From Pseudomonadota bacterium (GTDB lineage Bacteria; Pseudomonadota; Gammaproteobacteria; Burkholderiales; Burkholderiaceae_C): a stretch of DNA of 49,718 bases. The position numbers were made by a program, and so were the translations under genes. Below, in pieces: positions 7,543 through 16,156 of this stretch. Where the stretch lies: NCBI GenBank assembly GCA_020161215.1, contig JAIUOM010000015.1, forward strand, positions 1 to 49,718, given 5' to 3'. Under the pieces are notes generated by a model, which was given only the letters and a program-made list of their open reading frames with translations, was not told the origin of the DNA and ran no database searches. Numbering within the stretch: the stretch's first letter is position 1; the number at the start of each line of letters is the position of its first letter.

Positions 7543-8457
7543 TCAGCGTCCTGGCGCCTGCGCGCTGGTGTGCGACTGCGCGTAGACCCAGGCGGTGATT
7601 AGGCGCACGTCGGTCTCGCCCAGGCGCTGGCGCCAGGCGGGCATGGTGCCGGTGCGGCCCTCGGTGATGGTTTTTTCGATGGTGGCCGCGCCGCTGCCGT
7701 ACAGGCGCTTGTCGTAGGTCAGGTTCGGCGCGCCGAGCGCCGGATTGCCCTTGCCGTCCGGCCCGTGGCAGGCGGCGCAGGCGACGAACTTGGCGCGGCC
7801 CAGGTTGGCGCGCACCGAATCGTGCGGCCAGGCGGAAAGGCTCAGCACGTACTGGGCCACGTTGCGCACGTCCTCGGTCGAGCCGACCGCCGCGCCCATG
7901 GGCGGCATCACGCCGGTGCGGCCGTCCAGAATCGTCTTCGTGATCGCATCCGGCGTGCCGCCCCAGAGCCAATCCGAGTCGGTCAGATCGGGCGCGCCGA
8001 CGGCGGCGCCGCCCCGTCCCTGCAGGCCGTGGCAGGCCGCGCAGTTGTCGACGAACAGGCGGTAGCCCATGCCGGTGGCCTGGGGGGAGGCCGCCAGTTG
8101 CTCGATGCCGCGGCTGTCGAAATCCTTCAGCACCGGCGCGAGCTTGAGGTCGTTTTCGGCGATTTCGGTGGCCAGTTGGCCGTGCGCGGTCCACCCGATC
8201 AGGCCCTTGCGGGCGCCAAAGCCGGGGTAAAGCACCAGGTAGGTGATCGTCGCGACGAACATCGACGCCGACAGGATCACCCACCAGGTGGGCAAGCGGC
8301 GCACGCCCTCGCGCACCGATCCGCCCCAGACATGCCCGCTGGTGCCGTCGGGCTGGGTCGGTATCTTGACCACCTGCGCCCAGACGAACAGAAACAGGGT
8401 GACGCCGAGGTTCAGCACCACCAGGAACATGACCCAGCCAGACCAGAACGAGCTCAT
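7543..8457 (-). CDS. ccoP: cbb3-type cytochrome c oxidase subunit III (di-haem)
   Basis: A 304-residue membrane-anchored di-haem cytochrome c that passes electrons to CcoO/CcoN. There are two N-terminal hydrophobic segments (about 6-28 and 58-78) and then two cytochrome c domains, each with a CAACH haem site: VDNCAACHGLQG and VACAACHGPDG. Axial methionines are probably in VMPPMG and TMPAW. The ATG overlaps the ccoQ stop (ATGA), showing translational coupling. No ccoG, ccoI or ccoS follows in this window, so the maturation genes must be elsewhere. Confidence 0.96.
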   Translation of the reverse strand: MSSFWSGWVMFLVVLNLGVTLFLFVWAQVVKIPTQPDGTSGHVWGGSVREGVRRLPTWWVILSASMFVATITYLVLYPGFGARKGLIGWTAHGQLATEIAENDLKLAPVLKDFDSRGIEQLAASPQATGMGYRLFVDNCAACHGLQGRGGAAVGAPDLTDSDWLWGGTPDAITKTILDGRTGVMPPMGAAVGSTEDVRNVAQYVLSLSAWPHDSVRANLGRAKFVACAACHGPDGKGNPALGAPNLTYDKRLYGSGAATIEKTITEGRTGTMPAWRQRLGETDVRLITAWVYAQSHTSAQAPGR

Positions 8458-8609
8458 GCTTGCTCTCCCTTGTCTTCCATCGGCAGGCGCGCCAGGGCGT
8501 CAAAGGTGTCGGCGTGGCGGCCGCTCCAGGCCCAGATCCAGACGCCGACGAAGGCCAACATCATCAGCACGATCCACACGCCGATGAAATGGCTCCAGGC
8601 GGCGTTCAT
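8454..8609 (-). CDS. ccoQ: cbb3-type cytochrome oxidase subunit IV
   Basis: A 51-residue single-span subunit ([20 protein letters not shown]...) with a W-rich membrane helix and a short polar tail, the usual size and position of CcoQ/FixQ. Known CcoQ proteins stabilise the assembled oxidase rather than take part in electron transfer. Start and stop overlap its neighbours by ATGA on both sides, giving tight coupling in ccoNOQP. Confidence 0.9.
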   Translation of the reverse strand: MNAAWSHFIGVWIVLMMLAFVGVWIWAWSGRHADTFDALARLPMEDKGEQA

Positions 8610-9271
8610 GGCTTGGCTCCTGGGGCCGAAGCCGAAGGCGCGGCGGCCGTCTTGAGCGGTTCGTTGGTCAGCCCCAAGCCTTGCAAAAAGGCGACCAGCG
8701 CCTCCATTTCGGTGCGGCCTTTCACGGCCGCGCCGGCCTTGGCGATGTCCTCGTCGGTGTAGGGCTCGCCCAGCGTGCGCAGCACCTTCATCTTCTGCGT
8801 GATCTCGTCCGGATCGACCTGGGCTTGCGACAGCCACGGGTAACCGGGCATGTTCGACTCCGGCACCACCGCACGCGGGTTGCGCAGGTGCACGGTCTGC
8901 CACTCGTCGCTGTACTTGCCGCCCACGCGGGCCAGGTCGGGCCCGGTGCGCTTGGAACCCCACTGGTGCGGCCGGTCGTAGACCGATTCGTCGGCGGTGG
9001 AGTAGTGGCCATAGCGCGCCGTCTCGGCGCGCAGCGCGCGGATCATCTGGGTGTGGCAGGCGTAGCAGCCTTCGCGCACGTAGACGTCTCTTCCGGCCAG
9101 GCGCAGCGCGTCGTAGGGCTTGACGTGGATCGGCGCCTTGACTTCGTGCGCGCGCATGAGCAGCGGCGTGATTTCGGCCAGGCCGCCGATCATGACCGAG
9201 ATCGCCGTCAGCACGCCGAGCAGCCCGACGTTCTTTTCGATGGCCTCGAAGTACTTGTAGCCACCCGCCAT
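8606..9271 (-). CDS. ccoO: cbb3-type cytochrome c oxidase subunit II (mono-haem)
   Basis: A 221-residue membrane-anchored cytochrome c. A single N-terminal anchor (about 15-35, [17 protein letters not shown]) precedes the domain with CYACH as the haem c site in [13 protein letters not shown], followed by the family segments [23 protein letters not shown] and NMPGYPWL (axial Met). It transfers electrons between CcoP and the catalytic subunit. The start at 9271 begins [14 protein letters not shown]. The open frame continues upstream into ccoN, but that part is out of frame with any CcoO homology. Confidence 0.96.
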   Translation of the reverse strand: MAGGYKYFEAIEKNVGLLGVLTAISVMIGGLAEITPLLMRAHEVKAPIHVKPYDALRLAGRDVYVREGCYACHTQMIRALRAETARYGHYSTADESVYDRPHQWGSKRTGPDLARVGGKYSDEWQTVHLRNPRAVVPESNMPGYPWLSQAQVDPDEITQKMKVLRTLGEPYTDEDIAKAGAAVKGRTEMEALVAFLQGLGLTNEPLKTAAAPSASAPGAKP

Positions 9272-9281
9272 GTTGGTCTCC

Positions 9282-10748
9282 TCAGCTGGCCACCGGCAAG
9301 GGGACCGGGTGTTGATTCGGTTCCGGCTCGGGCACCGGCACCATGCTCGGCTTGATGATCTTGCGGCGGGCATCGGAGGCCGTGAACCAGAGGTTCCAGG
9401 CCATCACCCACATGCCCAGCCAGATCAGCACGCCACCGAACCAGCGCAGCACGTACAAGGGCTTGATGGCCAGCAGGCTGTCGATGAAGGGGTAGGTCAG
9501 CGAGCCGTCGGGGTTGGTGGCGCGCCACATCAGGCCTTCGGTGACGCCGGCCGTCCACATGGCGATGACGTACAGCAGCGTGCCCGTCAGGTGCAGCCAG
9601 AAATGCAGCTCCATGGCCTTGTGCGAGTACATCGCCGGCCTGCCGAGCGCGCGCGGCGCCATGGCGTAGAGCGAGCCGATAGTGATCATCGCCACCCAGC
9701 CGAGCGAGCCTGAGTGCACGTGGGCCACGGTCCAGTCGGTGTAGTGCGACAGCGAGTTGACGGTCTTGATCGCCATCATCGAGCCTTCGAGGGTGGCGGC
9801 CGCATAAAAGACCAGGGCGATGACCATGAATTTCGCCGCCGGGTCGTTCCTGAGCCGGTGCCACGAACCATTGAACGTGAACAGGCCATTGGCGGCCGAG
9901 CCCCAGCTGGGCATCAACAGGATCAGCGAGAACGCCATGCCGACCGATTGCACCCAGTCGGGCAGCGCGGTGTAGAGCAGGTGGTGCGAGCCGGCCCACA
10001 TGTAGACCGAAATCAGCGCCCAGAAATTGACGATGGAAAAGCGGTAGCTCCACAGCGGCTGCTGCGCCTGGCGCGGCACGAAGTAATACATCATGCCGAG
10101 GAAGCCCGCGGTCAGGAAAAACGCGACCGCGTTGTGGCCGTACCACCACTGCACCATCGCGTCGACGGCGCCGGAATAGACCGGGTACGACTTGAACATC
10201 GACACCGGGACGGCGACGTTGTTGACGATGTGCAGCAGCGCCACGGCAATGATGAAGGCGCCGTAGTACCAGTTCGCCACGTAAATGTGCCGCACGCGCC
10301 GGCGCGCGATGGTGGCGAAAAACACCGCCCCGAAAGACACCCAGACGACGGCGATCAGGATGTCGATGAACCATTCCGGCTCGGCGTATTCCTTGCTCTG
10401 GGTGATGCCCAGCGGCATCGTCACCAAGGCCAGCACGCACACCAGTTGCCAGCCCCAGAAGGTGAAGGTGGCCAGCTTTTCCAGCGCCAGGCGCGTGTAC
10501 CCGGTGCGTTGCACGACGTAATAGCAGGTGCCCATCAAGGCCGAGCCGCCAAAGGCGAAGATCACGCCGAAGGTGTGCGCGGGACGCAGGCGGCTGAAGG
10601 TCAACCAGGGGATATCGAGGTTCAGCGCCGGCCAGGCCAGCTCGGCCGCCGCGTACATGCCGACGAGCATGCCGACGATGCCCCATATTGCCGACGCCAG
10701 AAGGAACAGGCGAACCACCTGATCGTTGTAAGCATTGGGGTTGGGCAT
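9282..10748 (-). CDS. ccoN: cbb3-type cytochrome c oxidase catalytic subunit I
   Basis: A 488-residue haem-copper oxidase subunit that reduces O2 to water and pumps protons under low oxygen. About 12 membrane segments are present. Likely haem/CuB ligands are in [28 protein letters not shown] and [11 protein letters not shown]. The start MPNPNAYND is preceded by GAGGA on the minus strand. It heads the ccoNOQP operon, divergent from ybaK. I looked for an FNR/ANR half-site pair (TTGAT-N4-ATCAA) in the 286-bp divergent region and found no convincing one, so oxygen control is not visible here. Confidence 0.97.
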   Translation of the reverse strand: MPNPNAYNDQVVRLFLLASAIWGIVGMLVGMYAAAELAWPALNLDIPWLTFSRLRPAHTFGVIFAFGGSALMGTCYYVVQRTGYTRLALEKLATFTFWGWQLVCVLALVTMPLGITQSKEYAEPEWFIDILIAVVWVSFGAVFFATIARRRVRHIYVANWYYGAFIIAVALLHIVNNVAVPVSMFKSYPVYSGAVDAMVQWWYGHNAVAFFLTAGFLGMMYYFVPRQAQQPLWSYRFSIVNFWALISVYMWAGSHHLLYTALPDWVQSVGMAFSLILLMPSWGSAANGLFTFNGSWHRLRNDPAAKFMVIALVFYAAATLEGSMMAIKTVNSLSHYTDWTVAHVHSGSLGWVAMITIGSLYAMAPRALGRPAMYSHKAMELHFWLHLTGTLLYVIAMWTAGVTEGLMWRATNPDGSLTYPFIDSLLAIKPLYVLRWFGGVLIWLGMWVMAWNLWFTASDARRKIIKPSMVPVPEPEPNQHPVPLPVAS

Positions 10749-11034
10749 GGACGTTCCTCGCGGGAGGTGGCCTGTGGGCGCCGAGACTGTCCAGTATTCC
10801 CCAGCGTGGCCCGCCCGGCAAGGCCATACCTGCGCCAGCGCCATGGCGATCCGGGGCCGTTGGGTGTGCCCTCGGCCGGCGCGACGTCGAGGTGGGCGCG
10901 TGGCTTGGGGCCCGATCGCGGTGATCGATTTGCTTGGCGGGCGACGCGGTGCGGTCGATGCCCGGTCGGCGGCGCCAACCGGTATTCTTCGCGCGCTCGG
11001 TTGCTATCCTTCGACGCACAGGTTGATTTCAGAC

Positions 11035-11526
11035 ATGGTCAAGAACGCCCACATCAGCGAAACCCCCGCCACCGCGTGGCTGCGCGCACGGGGCGTTGCC
11101 TTCACCGAACATCCCTACGACTACCTGGAGCACGGCGGTGCCACGCACAGCGCCGAGGTGCTGGGCCTGGACCCGTTTGGCGTCGTCAAGACCCTGGTCA
11201 TGCAGGACGAGTCGGCAAAGCCACTCATCGTGCTGATGCACGGCAACCGCAAGGTCAGCACCAAGCAGCTGGCGCGCCAGATCGGCGCCAAGTCGGTCGA
11301 GCCCTGCGCGCCCGAGGTGGCCAACCGCCACAGCGGCTACCTGGTCGGCGGCACTTCGCCCTTTGGTACGCGGCGCGTCATGCTGGTGTATGTCGAACAC
11401 ACCATTCTTGACTTGCCGCGTATCGTCATCAACGGGGGGCGGCGCGGTTTTCTGATCGGCATCGCCCCACAGGTGTGCGTCGAGCTGCTGGAGGCTCGGC
11501 CGGTGCGGTGCGCGCTGCCTTTGTAG
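11035..11526 (+). CDS. ybaK: YbaK/EbsC-type Cys-tRNA(Pro) deacylase
   Basis: A 163-residue single-domain editing enzyme of the INS superfamily that hydrolyses mischarged Cys-tRNA(Pro). Family features are the N-terminal ATAWLRARGVAFTEHPYDY, VVKTLVMQ with the conserved lysine, VSTKQLARQIGAKSVE, SGYLVGGTSPFGTR (the GG.SPFG motif) and IVINGGRRGFLIGI near the end. The start at 11035 is chosen because upstream codons do not match the family. It is transcribed away from ccoN and stands alone. Confidence 0.93.
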   Translation: MVKNAHISETPATAWLRARGVAFTEHPYDYLEHGGATHSAEVLGLDPFGVVKTLVMQDESAKPLIVLMHGNRKVSTKQLARQIGAKSVEPCAPEVANRHSGYLVGGTSPFGTRRVMLVYVEHTILDLPRIVINGGRRGFLIGIAPQVCVELLEARPVRCALPL

Positions 11527-11548
11527 CTGAAAAAACCAGCGCGACTCA

Positions 11549-11580
11549 GTGTCGCGTCGCCAGTAAATCCCTGGCGACAC
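11549..11580. other. Hairpin between ybaK and the GmrSD-type gene
   Basis: CGCCAG (11557-11562) pairs with CTGGCG (11570-11575), extended by GTGTCG on the left and ACAC on the right. No T-run follows, so it is at best a weak terminator for ybaK or a small palindromic repeat. Confidence 0.35.
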
Positions 11581-11654
11581 GCCCTAAAATCCGCCATCAT
11601 CGCCCGTTTGTTACGTTTTGATCCAGGGCGCAGCCGTCCCATCAGAGAAGTGTT

Positions 11655-13769
11655 ATGCAGTCCGGCAAGTCGACCATCACCCAGCTGTTCAGTGCTCCGA
11701 TTCAGTACGTCATTCCGGTCTTTCAGCGCGGTTACGTGTGGACGTTGAACAAGCAGGTGGCTCCCCTGTGGGCCGACATCGAGGACCGTGCCGACAAGTT
11801 GCGGCAGTACGAGGCGCAAGCCCGTCAGGTCGGCCAACAGCCGCTCAAGGCGGTGCAAAAGCATTTTCTTGGTTCGCTGGTGCTCACTCCCGTGCCCGGC
11901 GCTTTCGGTCGCGTTCCCGCCTTTGAGGTGATCGATGGTCAGCAGCGCACCACCACGCTGCTTCTGCTTCTGCTGGCGTTCTGGCGTGCGGCACAGCAGG
12001 TGAAGGACTCACCCGTGGCGGCCATGCTCGATGGCTTGCTTCGCAACCAGGGCGTGTTTTCGTTGGACAGCGATGGCTTCAAGGTTTGGCCTACCCAGGC
12101 CGGGCGCGCCGAGATGCGTGCCCTGCTGGAAGCGTCCGATGCGGATGCCGTGCAGGCGGCCTACCCAGTGCGAGAGGGCAAGACACGGACGGATCGGCCA
12201 TTGATGGTCAAGAGCTTCTTGTACCTGCATCACGCCTGCCTGGCCTACCTGCGTGGCGTGACGCTTGGGGACGCCTTGGCGCCCGAGGACGAGGCTGGTG
12301 CATCGGAAGCACTGATTCATGCCATTGACAACGACAACCATGTGACGCCGATTCAAGCAGAGCTTGCCTTGCAGGCGGAGCGGGCCCAGACGCTTTTCAT
12401 GGCCATGCAGTCGCTGGTCCAACTCGTGACCCTGACGCTGGAAAGCGAGGACGATCCGCAGGTTATCTTCGAAACGCTGAACGCACGGGGCGAGCCCCTT
12501 CTGGCGTCGGATCTGGTGCGCAACTTTCTGTTCCTCGAGGCTGCACGCCGTGGCCTGGATGTGCCGGAGCTCTACGCGGCGCATTGGAAGAGCTTCGACG
12601 AGCAACTGGACGCACGTGGCAACGCCACGGCCAACCGTTACTGGCGCGAGGAAGAGAGGCAGGGACGCCTGAAGCACCCGCGTATTGATCTGTTCTTCTT
12701 TCACTACACCGTGCTGCGCCGAGGCCAGGAGACCAAGGTCTCGCACGTGTTCCAGAACTTCAAGGATTGGTGGCGCACGGAACCAGAGCGCGACATCGGG
12801 CACGAGTTGCAGCGCATGGTGCGTGCCAGCGAGCACTTCCGCGATCTGGTTTCGCCCGAGGGCAGCGACGATGTGGCCGAGTTCGGTCGGTTGATGCGGG
12901 CATTGGACGTGTTTTCCTTTGCTCCCGCTTATCTGGCCTTGCGGGAGCGGCTGGCGACGGACAGTCCGCAATTGCGCCAGGCGCTGGGCGACCTGGCGTC
13001 GTACCTGACGCGGCGGGCCGTTTGTGGCCTCACCACCAAAGCCTACAACCGCTTGGCACTGCGCCTGATGACCGAGATCCAGGGCGCGGGGGATCCCGCC
13101 GCCGCCGTGCGGGCCTACCTGCGCGGCCTGGAGGGCGATACCCAGCTGTGGCCGGACGACCGAGTTTTTGGCGCCAAGTGGTTGGATCGGCCGGTGTACC
13201 TGGAACTCAAGCCGGCGCGCGTCACGGCCTTGTTGCGCCTGCTGGAGCGCGCTTCGCACACTTCCTACCAGGCGAATATCAAGGTGCCCTTGGCTTCCAC
13301 GCTGACTGTGGAGCACGTGCTGCCCCAAAGTTGGGCCACCACCGGCCACTATCCACTGCCCACGCATGCACTCGCTCACCCAGGGGCCGACAATGCAGAG
13401 CTTCGCGCCCTGACCGCCGAGGAAAAGCAGCAGGCGCACGACAGGCGCGAGCGGCTGTTGCACACCTTTGGCAATCTGACTTTGCTGACCGGGCCCATGA
13501 ACTCCGCCCTCAGCAATGGCCCGTTTGCCGACAGCATCGATGCCGACGGTAAGCAGGTGCCGGGAAAACGGCGAAACTTGCCGGATGGCCTGCTGACGTT
13601 GAATACCTGGTTCCAACGTCCCGAGATCACGAATTGGGACGACACGAACATCGCCGAGCGGGGCGCGGCATTGCTCGCCAAAGCCATCGTCTGCTGGCCG
13701 TATCCACCGGCGGCGGGCAATGTTCCTGGTGCCTCTGATACCGTCAGAGTAGCGGCATCGGCCACCTGA
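11655..13769 (+). CDS. GmrSD-type DUF262-DUF1524 protein (putative type IV restriction/defence)
   Basis: A 704-residue single-chain protein. The N-terminal DUF262 domain carries FEVIDGQQRTTTL (DGQQR at 94-98), the nucleotide-binding/ParB-like motif of GmrS-type proteins, preceded by the conserved start region PVFQRGYVW. The C-terminal DUF1524 domain has an HNH-like nuclease site: EHVLPQSW (from residue 553) and, further on, HTFGNLTLLTGPMNSALSN. In characterised GmrSD enzymes these halves cut sugar-modified phage DNA using NTP hydrolysis; related proteins serve in other anti-phage systems. A GAGAAG ribosome site precedes the ATG. It sits alone between housekeeping genes ybaK and plsY, with somewhat lower GC by eye, suggesting acquisition. 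Its target is not known. Confidence 0.85.
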   Translation: MQSGKSTITQLFSAPIQYVIPVFQRGYVWTLNKQVAPLWADIEDRADKLRQYEAQARQVGQQPLKAVQKHFLGSLVLTPVPGAFGRVPAFEVIDGQQRTTTLLLLLLAFWRAAQQVKDSPVAAMLDGLLRNQGVFSLDSDGFKVWPTQAGRAEMRALLEASDADAVQAAYPVREGKTRTDRPLMVKSFLYLHHACLAYLRGVTLGDALAPEDEAGASEALIHAIDNDNHVTPIQAELALQAERAQTLFMAMQSLVQLVTLTLESEDDPQVIFETLNARGEPLLASDLVRNFLFLEAARRGLDVPELYAAHWKSFDEQLDARGNATANRYWREEERQGRLKHPRIDLFFFHYTVLRRGQETKVSHVFQNFKDWWRTEPERDIGHELQRMVRASEHFRDLVSPEGSDDVAEFGRLMRALDVFSFAPAYLALRERLATDSPQLRQALGDLASYLTRRAVCGLTTKAYNRLALRLMTEIQGAGDPAAAVRAYLRGLEGDTQLWPDDRVFGAKWLDRPVYLELKPARVTALLRLLERASHTSYQANIKVPLASTLTVEHVLPQSWATTGHYPLPTHALAHPGADNAELRALTAEEKQQAHDRRERLLHTFGNLTLLTGPMNSALSNGPFADSIDADGKQVPGKRRNLPDGLLTLNTWFQRPEITNWDDTNIAERGAALLAKAIVCWPYPPAAGNVPGASDTVRVAASAT

Positions 13770-13785
13770 ACCACCAACCATATTC

Positions 13786-14421
13786 ATGACAACTTCCTAT
13801 TTTCTGCCTGGGCTGGCGACTGTGATTGCGTATCTGATCGGCTCGCTCAGCTTCGCCGTGCTGGTCAGCCGCGCCATGGGCTTGAACGATCCGCGCACCT
13901 ACGGCAGTGGCAACCCTGGCGCCACCAACGTGCTGCGCTCGGGCTCCAAGAAGGCGGCCATCGTCACCTTGCTGCTCGACGCGGCCAAGGGCTGGCTGCC
14001 GGTGATGCTGATCAAGTGGTTTGGCGCCCCGTACGGCCTGGGCGAGGGCACGCAGGCGCTGGTGGGGCTGGCGGCCTTTCTGGGCCATTTGTGGCCGGTG
14101 TTCTTCGGCTTTGCCGGCGGCAAGGGCGTGGCCACGGCGGCCGGTGTGCTGCTGGCCCTGGAGCCCTGGCTGGGTGCGGCCACCCTGACCACCTGGATCA
14201 TCATCGCCGCGTTTTTCCGCTATTCGTCGCTGGCGTCCATCGTGGCGGCGGTGTTCGCGCCGGCCTACTACCTGCTGGGCGGGGGCGTGGCCTGGGTGGC
14301 CTCGCGCGAGAAACTGCTGGCCATGATGGCCATGGGCCTGCTGCTGCTGCTGCGCCACCGCGAGAACATCCAGCGCCTGCTGGCCGGCACCGAATCCAAA
14401 CTGGGATCGAAAAAACCATGA
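13786..14421 (+). CDS. plsY: Glycerol-3-phosphate acyltransferase (acyl-phosphate dependent)
   Basis: A 211-residue polytopic inner-membrane enzyme that transfers the acyl group of acyl-phosphate to sn-glycerol-3-phosphate, the first step of phospholipid synthesis. Family motifs are GSLSFAVLVSR, the strongly conserved GSGNPGATNVLR, DAAKGWLPV and the glycine-rich HLWPVFFGFAGGKGVAT. Length and hydrophobic pattern are normal. The stop overlaps the next start (ATGA), coupling it to the RidA-family gene. Confidence 0.96.
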   Translation: MTTSYFLPGLATVIAYLIGSLSFAVLVSRAMGLNDPRTYGSGNPGATNVLRSGSKKAAIVTLLLDAAKGWLPVMLIKWFGAPYGLGEGTQALVGLAAFLGHLWPVFFGFAGGKGVATAAGVLLALEPWLGAATLTTWIIIAAFFRYSSLASIVAAVFAPAYYLLGGGVAWVASREKLLAMMAMGLLLLLRHRENIQRLLAGTESKLGSKKP

Positions 14422-14774
14422 GCGACACCCTCACCCGACACGGCATGGCCGCGCGCTACAGCGAAGCCGCGGTATTCAACGACGTGATCTACCTGGCCGG
14501 CATGGTGCCCGAGGGCACGGCCACCGATATCCGCGGCCAGACCGCCGACGTGCTGGCCCAGGTGGACGCCCATCTGGCCGCCTGCGGCAGCGACAAGACG
14601 CGCATCCTGCGCACCCAGATCTACCTGGCCCACATCGCCGACATCGGCGCCATGAACGAGGTGTGGGACGCCTGGGTGGCCCCGGGCCATGCGCCGCCGC
14701 GCGCCACCGTGCAGGCCGCCCTGGCCAATCCGGCCTGGCGCATCGAGATCGTGGTGACGGCGGCGCGGCGCTGA
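14418..14774 (+). CDS. RidA/YER057c-family protein (enamine/imine deaminase family)
   Basis: A 118-residue protein of the RidA/YjgF superfamily, small trimers that hydrolyse reactive enamines/imines such as 2-aminoacrylate. Visible features: VIYLAGMVP, the QTADVLAQVDAHLAACGSDK segment, and PRATVQAALANPAWRIEIVV, in which the arginine of the family's PxRxTV site is kept. The ending AWRIEI rather than the canonical L.VEIE suggests a Rid-like subgroup whose deaminase activity is not guaranteed. It is translationally coupled to plsY. Confidence 0.85.
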   Translation: MSDTLTRHGMAARYSEAAVFNDVIYLAGMVPEGTATDIRGQTADVLAQVDAHLAACGSDKTRILRTQIYLAHIADIGAMNEVWDAWVAPGHAPPRATVQAALANPAWRIEIVVTAARR

Positions 14775-14800
14775 TGGCCTGTTGAATCGTCCCCTGGATT

Positions 14801-14842
14801 GCTATTTAAAATATAGCGTGTTTGGATGAGTGGGCGCCGGCC
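14801..14842 (-). repeat. Dispersed intergenic repeat, family A copy 2
   Basis: GCTATTTAAAATATAGC (14801-14817) is a near-perfect palindrome. It is followed by TTGG and GGGCGCCGG, which on the minus strand read in the family order CGGCGCCCA, CC, GCTAT. It lies in the gap between the RidA-family gene and the retropepsin gene. Confidence 0.55.
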
Positions 14843-14892
14843 TGCGGCCTATTTCGCCAAAAATCCGACCGACAGGGCGGTCGGATCGCCGG

Positions 14893-15567
14893 TCAGCGCC
14901 GGCGCACCAGCATCATCTGGTCGCCCTCGCGTTGCATGCTGAAGCGCGACAGAAAGCTGTTGCCCAGCAGCACCATCGGCATGGCGGCGGGCGTGACCAC
15001 CGCGTCGACGCCGTACACCACCACGTCGCCCAGGCGCACCTGATCGAGCTTGAAAGCCCAGCCCCGCGTGAGGCCGTTGGCGGTGGACATGGTCACCGGC
15101 TGGCCGCCGCGGTAGTCCAGCCGCAGGCGGTCGGCCTCGGCTTGGCCAAGCGAGACCACCGACGCCCCGGTATCGACCAGAAAACGCACCGGTTGGTTGT
15201 TGATGGCGCCCGAGGTGACGAAATGCCCGCGCGCGTCGCCGGTCAGCACCACGCGGTCGCCGCCCGTCGCCCCGGGCCGGCCGCCCACGCTGGCCGGTGC
15301 CTCTCCGACCCGCAGCGTGACGGTGCGCCCGTCCACCTGCACCAGCGCCTGGTCGCCCTGGGTGGAAAGCACTTTCACGCCCTGGTGCGTCTCGCCCGGC
15401 GCCACGGCGCGCGGCGCCCCACCGCTCACGATCAGCAAGGCCTTGCTGCCCAGCATGCCCTGCAGCGACACGGCGGTGTCGGCCCAGGCGCCGGTGCCCA
15501 GCAGGGCCGAGCCGCTCAGCAGCAGCCCGAACAGGCGCGGCGACACCGGCAGATGGGGCGTCGTCAT
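14893..15567 (-). CDS. Exported retropepsin-like aspartic protease (TIGR02281/clan AA type)
   Basis: A 224-residue protein. The N-terminus (about 1-29, RLFGLLLSGSALLGTGAWA) is a signal peptide. The C-terminal half is a single retropepsin-like domain with FLVDTGASVVSL (catalytic D132) and, near the end, VVTPAAMPMVLLGNSFLSRF, as in bacterial single-lobe aspartic proteases, which work as dimers in the periplasm. The substrate is unknown. The ATG at 15567 is chosen; a start 24 bases upstream is possible but would add basic residues before the signal peptide. It lies 37 bp downstream of yajQ in the same direction. Confidence 0.82.
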   Translation of the reverse strand: MTTPHLPVSPRLFGLLLSGSALLGTGAWADTAVSLQGMLGSKALLIVSGGAPRAVAPGETHQGVKVLSTQGDQALVQVDGRTVTLRVGEAPASVGGRPGATGGDRVVLTGDARGHFVTSGAINNQPVRFLVDTGASVVSLGQAEADRLRLDYRGGQPVTMSTANGLTRGWAFKLDQVRLGDVVVYGVDAVVTPAAMPMVLLGNSFLSRFSMQREGDQMMLVRRR

Positions 15568-15628
15568 GGCGGATCGGCGGGTCAAGGCCATTCCAGCAAG
15601 CCGCGAGGCTCTTTTTTTTGAGGCGGGC

Positions 15629-16114
15629 TCAGTCCCGGAAGTTGTCGAAGCTGAGCGGCAGATCGGCCATTTCCTTGCGCAGCAGCGCCATCACGGCCTG
15701 CAGATCGTCGCGCTTGGCGCCGGTCACGCGCACCGCGTCGCCCTGGATGGCGGCCTGCACCTTCAGCTTGGCGTCCTTGATCAGCTTCTGGATCTTCTTG
15801 CCGTCCTCGGTGGCGATGCCGTTCTTGACCTTGATCACCTGCTTGACCTTGTCGCCGCCGACTTTCTGTACCGTGCCCTTGTCCAGGAAGCGCACGTCCA
15901 CGTTGCGCTTGGTCATTTTGTTGCGCAGGATGTCTTCCACCTGCTGCAGCTGAAAATCGGCGTCGCCCAGCAGGGTGACTTCCTTGTCTTTCAGCTCGAT
16001 GCCGGCCGACGTGCCCTTGAAATCAAAGCGCGTGCCGATCTCCTTGGCGGTGTTCTCCACCGCGTTCTTCACTTCCACCATGTCGGGTTCGCAAACCGTG
16101 TCAAAGGAGGGCAT
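15629..16114 (-). CDS. yajQ: YajQ family nucleotide-binding protein (UPF0234)
   Basis: A 161-residue protein matching YajQ along its whole length: start [20 protein letters not shown], central [19 protein letters not shown] and [15 protein letters not shown], end [21 protein letters not shown]. YajQ proteins have two RNP-like folds and bind nucleic acid or c-di-GMP; in Xanthomonas a homologue is a c-di-GMP effector. The role here is unproven. It is divergent from murB across a 42-bp gap, so both promoters must be packed into a very short space. Confidence 0.96.
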   Translation of the reverse strand: MPSFDTVCEPDMVEVKNAVENTAKEIGTRFDFKGTSAGIELKDKEVTLLGDADFQLQQVEDILRNKMTKRNVDVRFLDKGTVQKVGGDKVKQVIKVKNGIATEDGKKIQKLIKDAKLKVQAAIQGDAVRVTGAKRDDLQAVMALLRKEMADLPLSFDNFRD

Positions 16115-16156
16115 TGGGTACCTCTTTCATGCATGTCCGAATGAGACAATTGTCCC

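Noticed and set aside
10749-11034. FNR/ANR box for the cbb3 operon
   Set aside because: I found only half-site-like TTGAT/GATCG sequences, with no proper TTGAT-N4-ATCAA spacing.
15599-15619. Terminator-like AGCC/GGCT stem followed by eight T on the plus strand
   Set aside because: The stem has only four pairs and no plus-strand gene ends nearby; on the minus strand it would lack the T-run.
16145-16154. GACAATTGTC palindrome touching the murB start as an operator
   Set aside because: Ten bases only, one copy, no known regulator; could occur by chance. Left as a remark in the murB entry.
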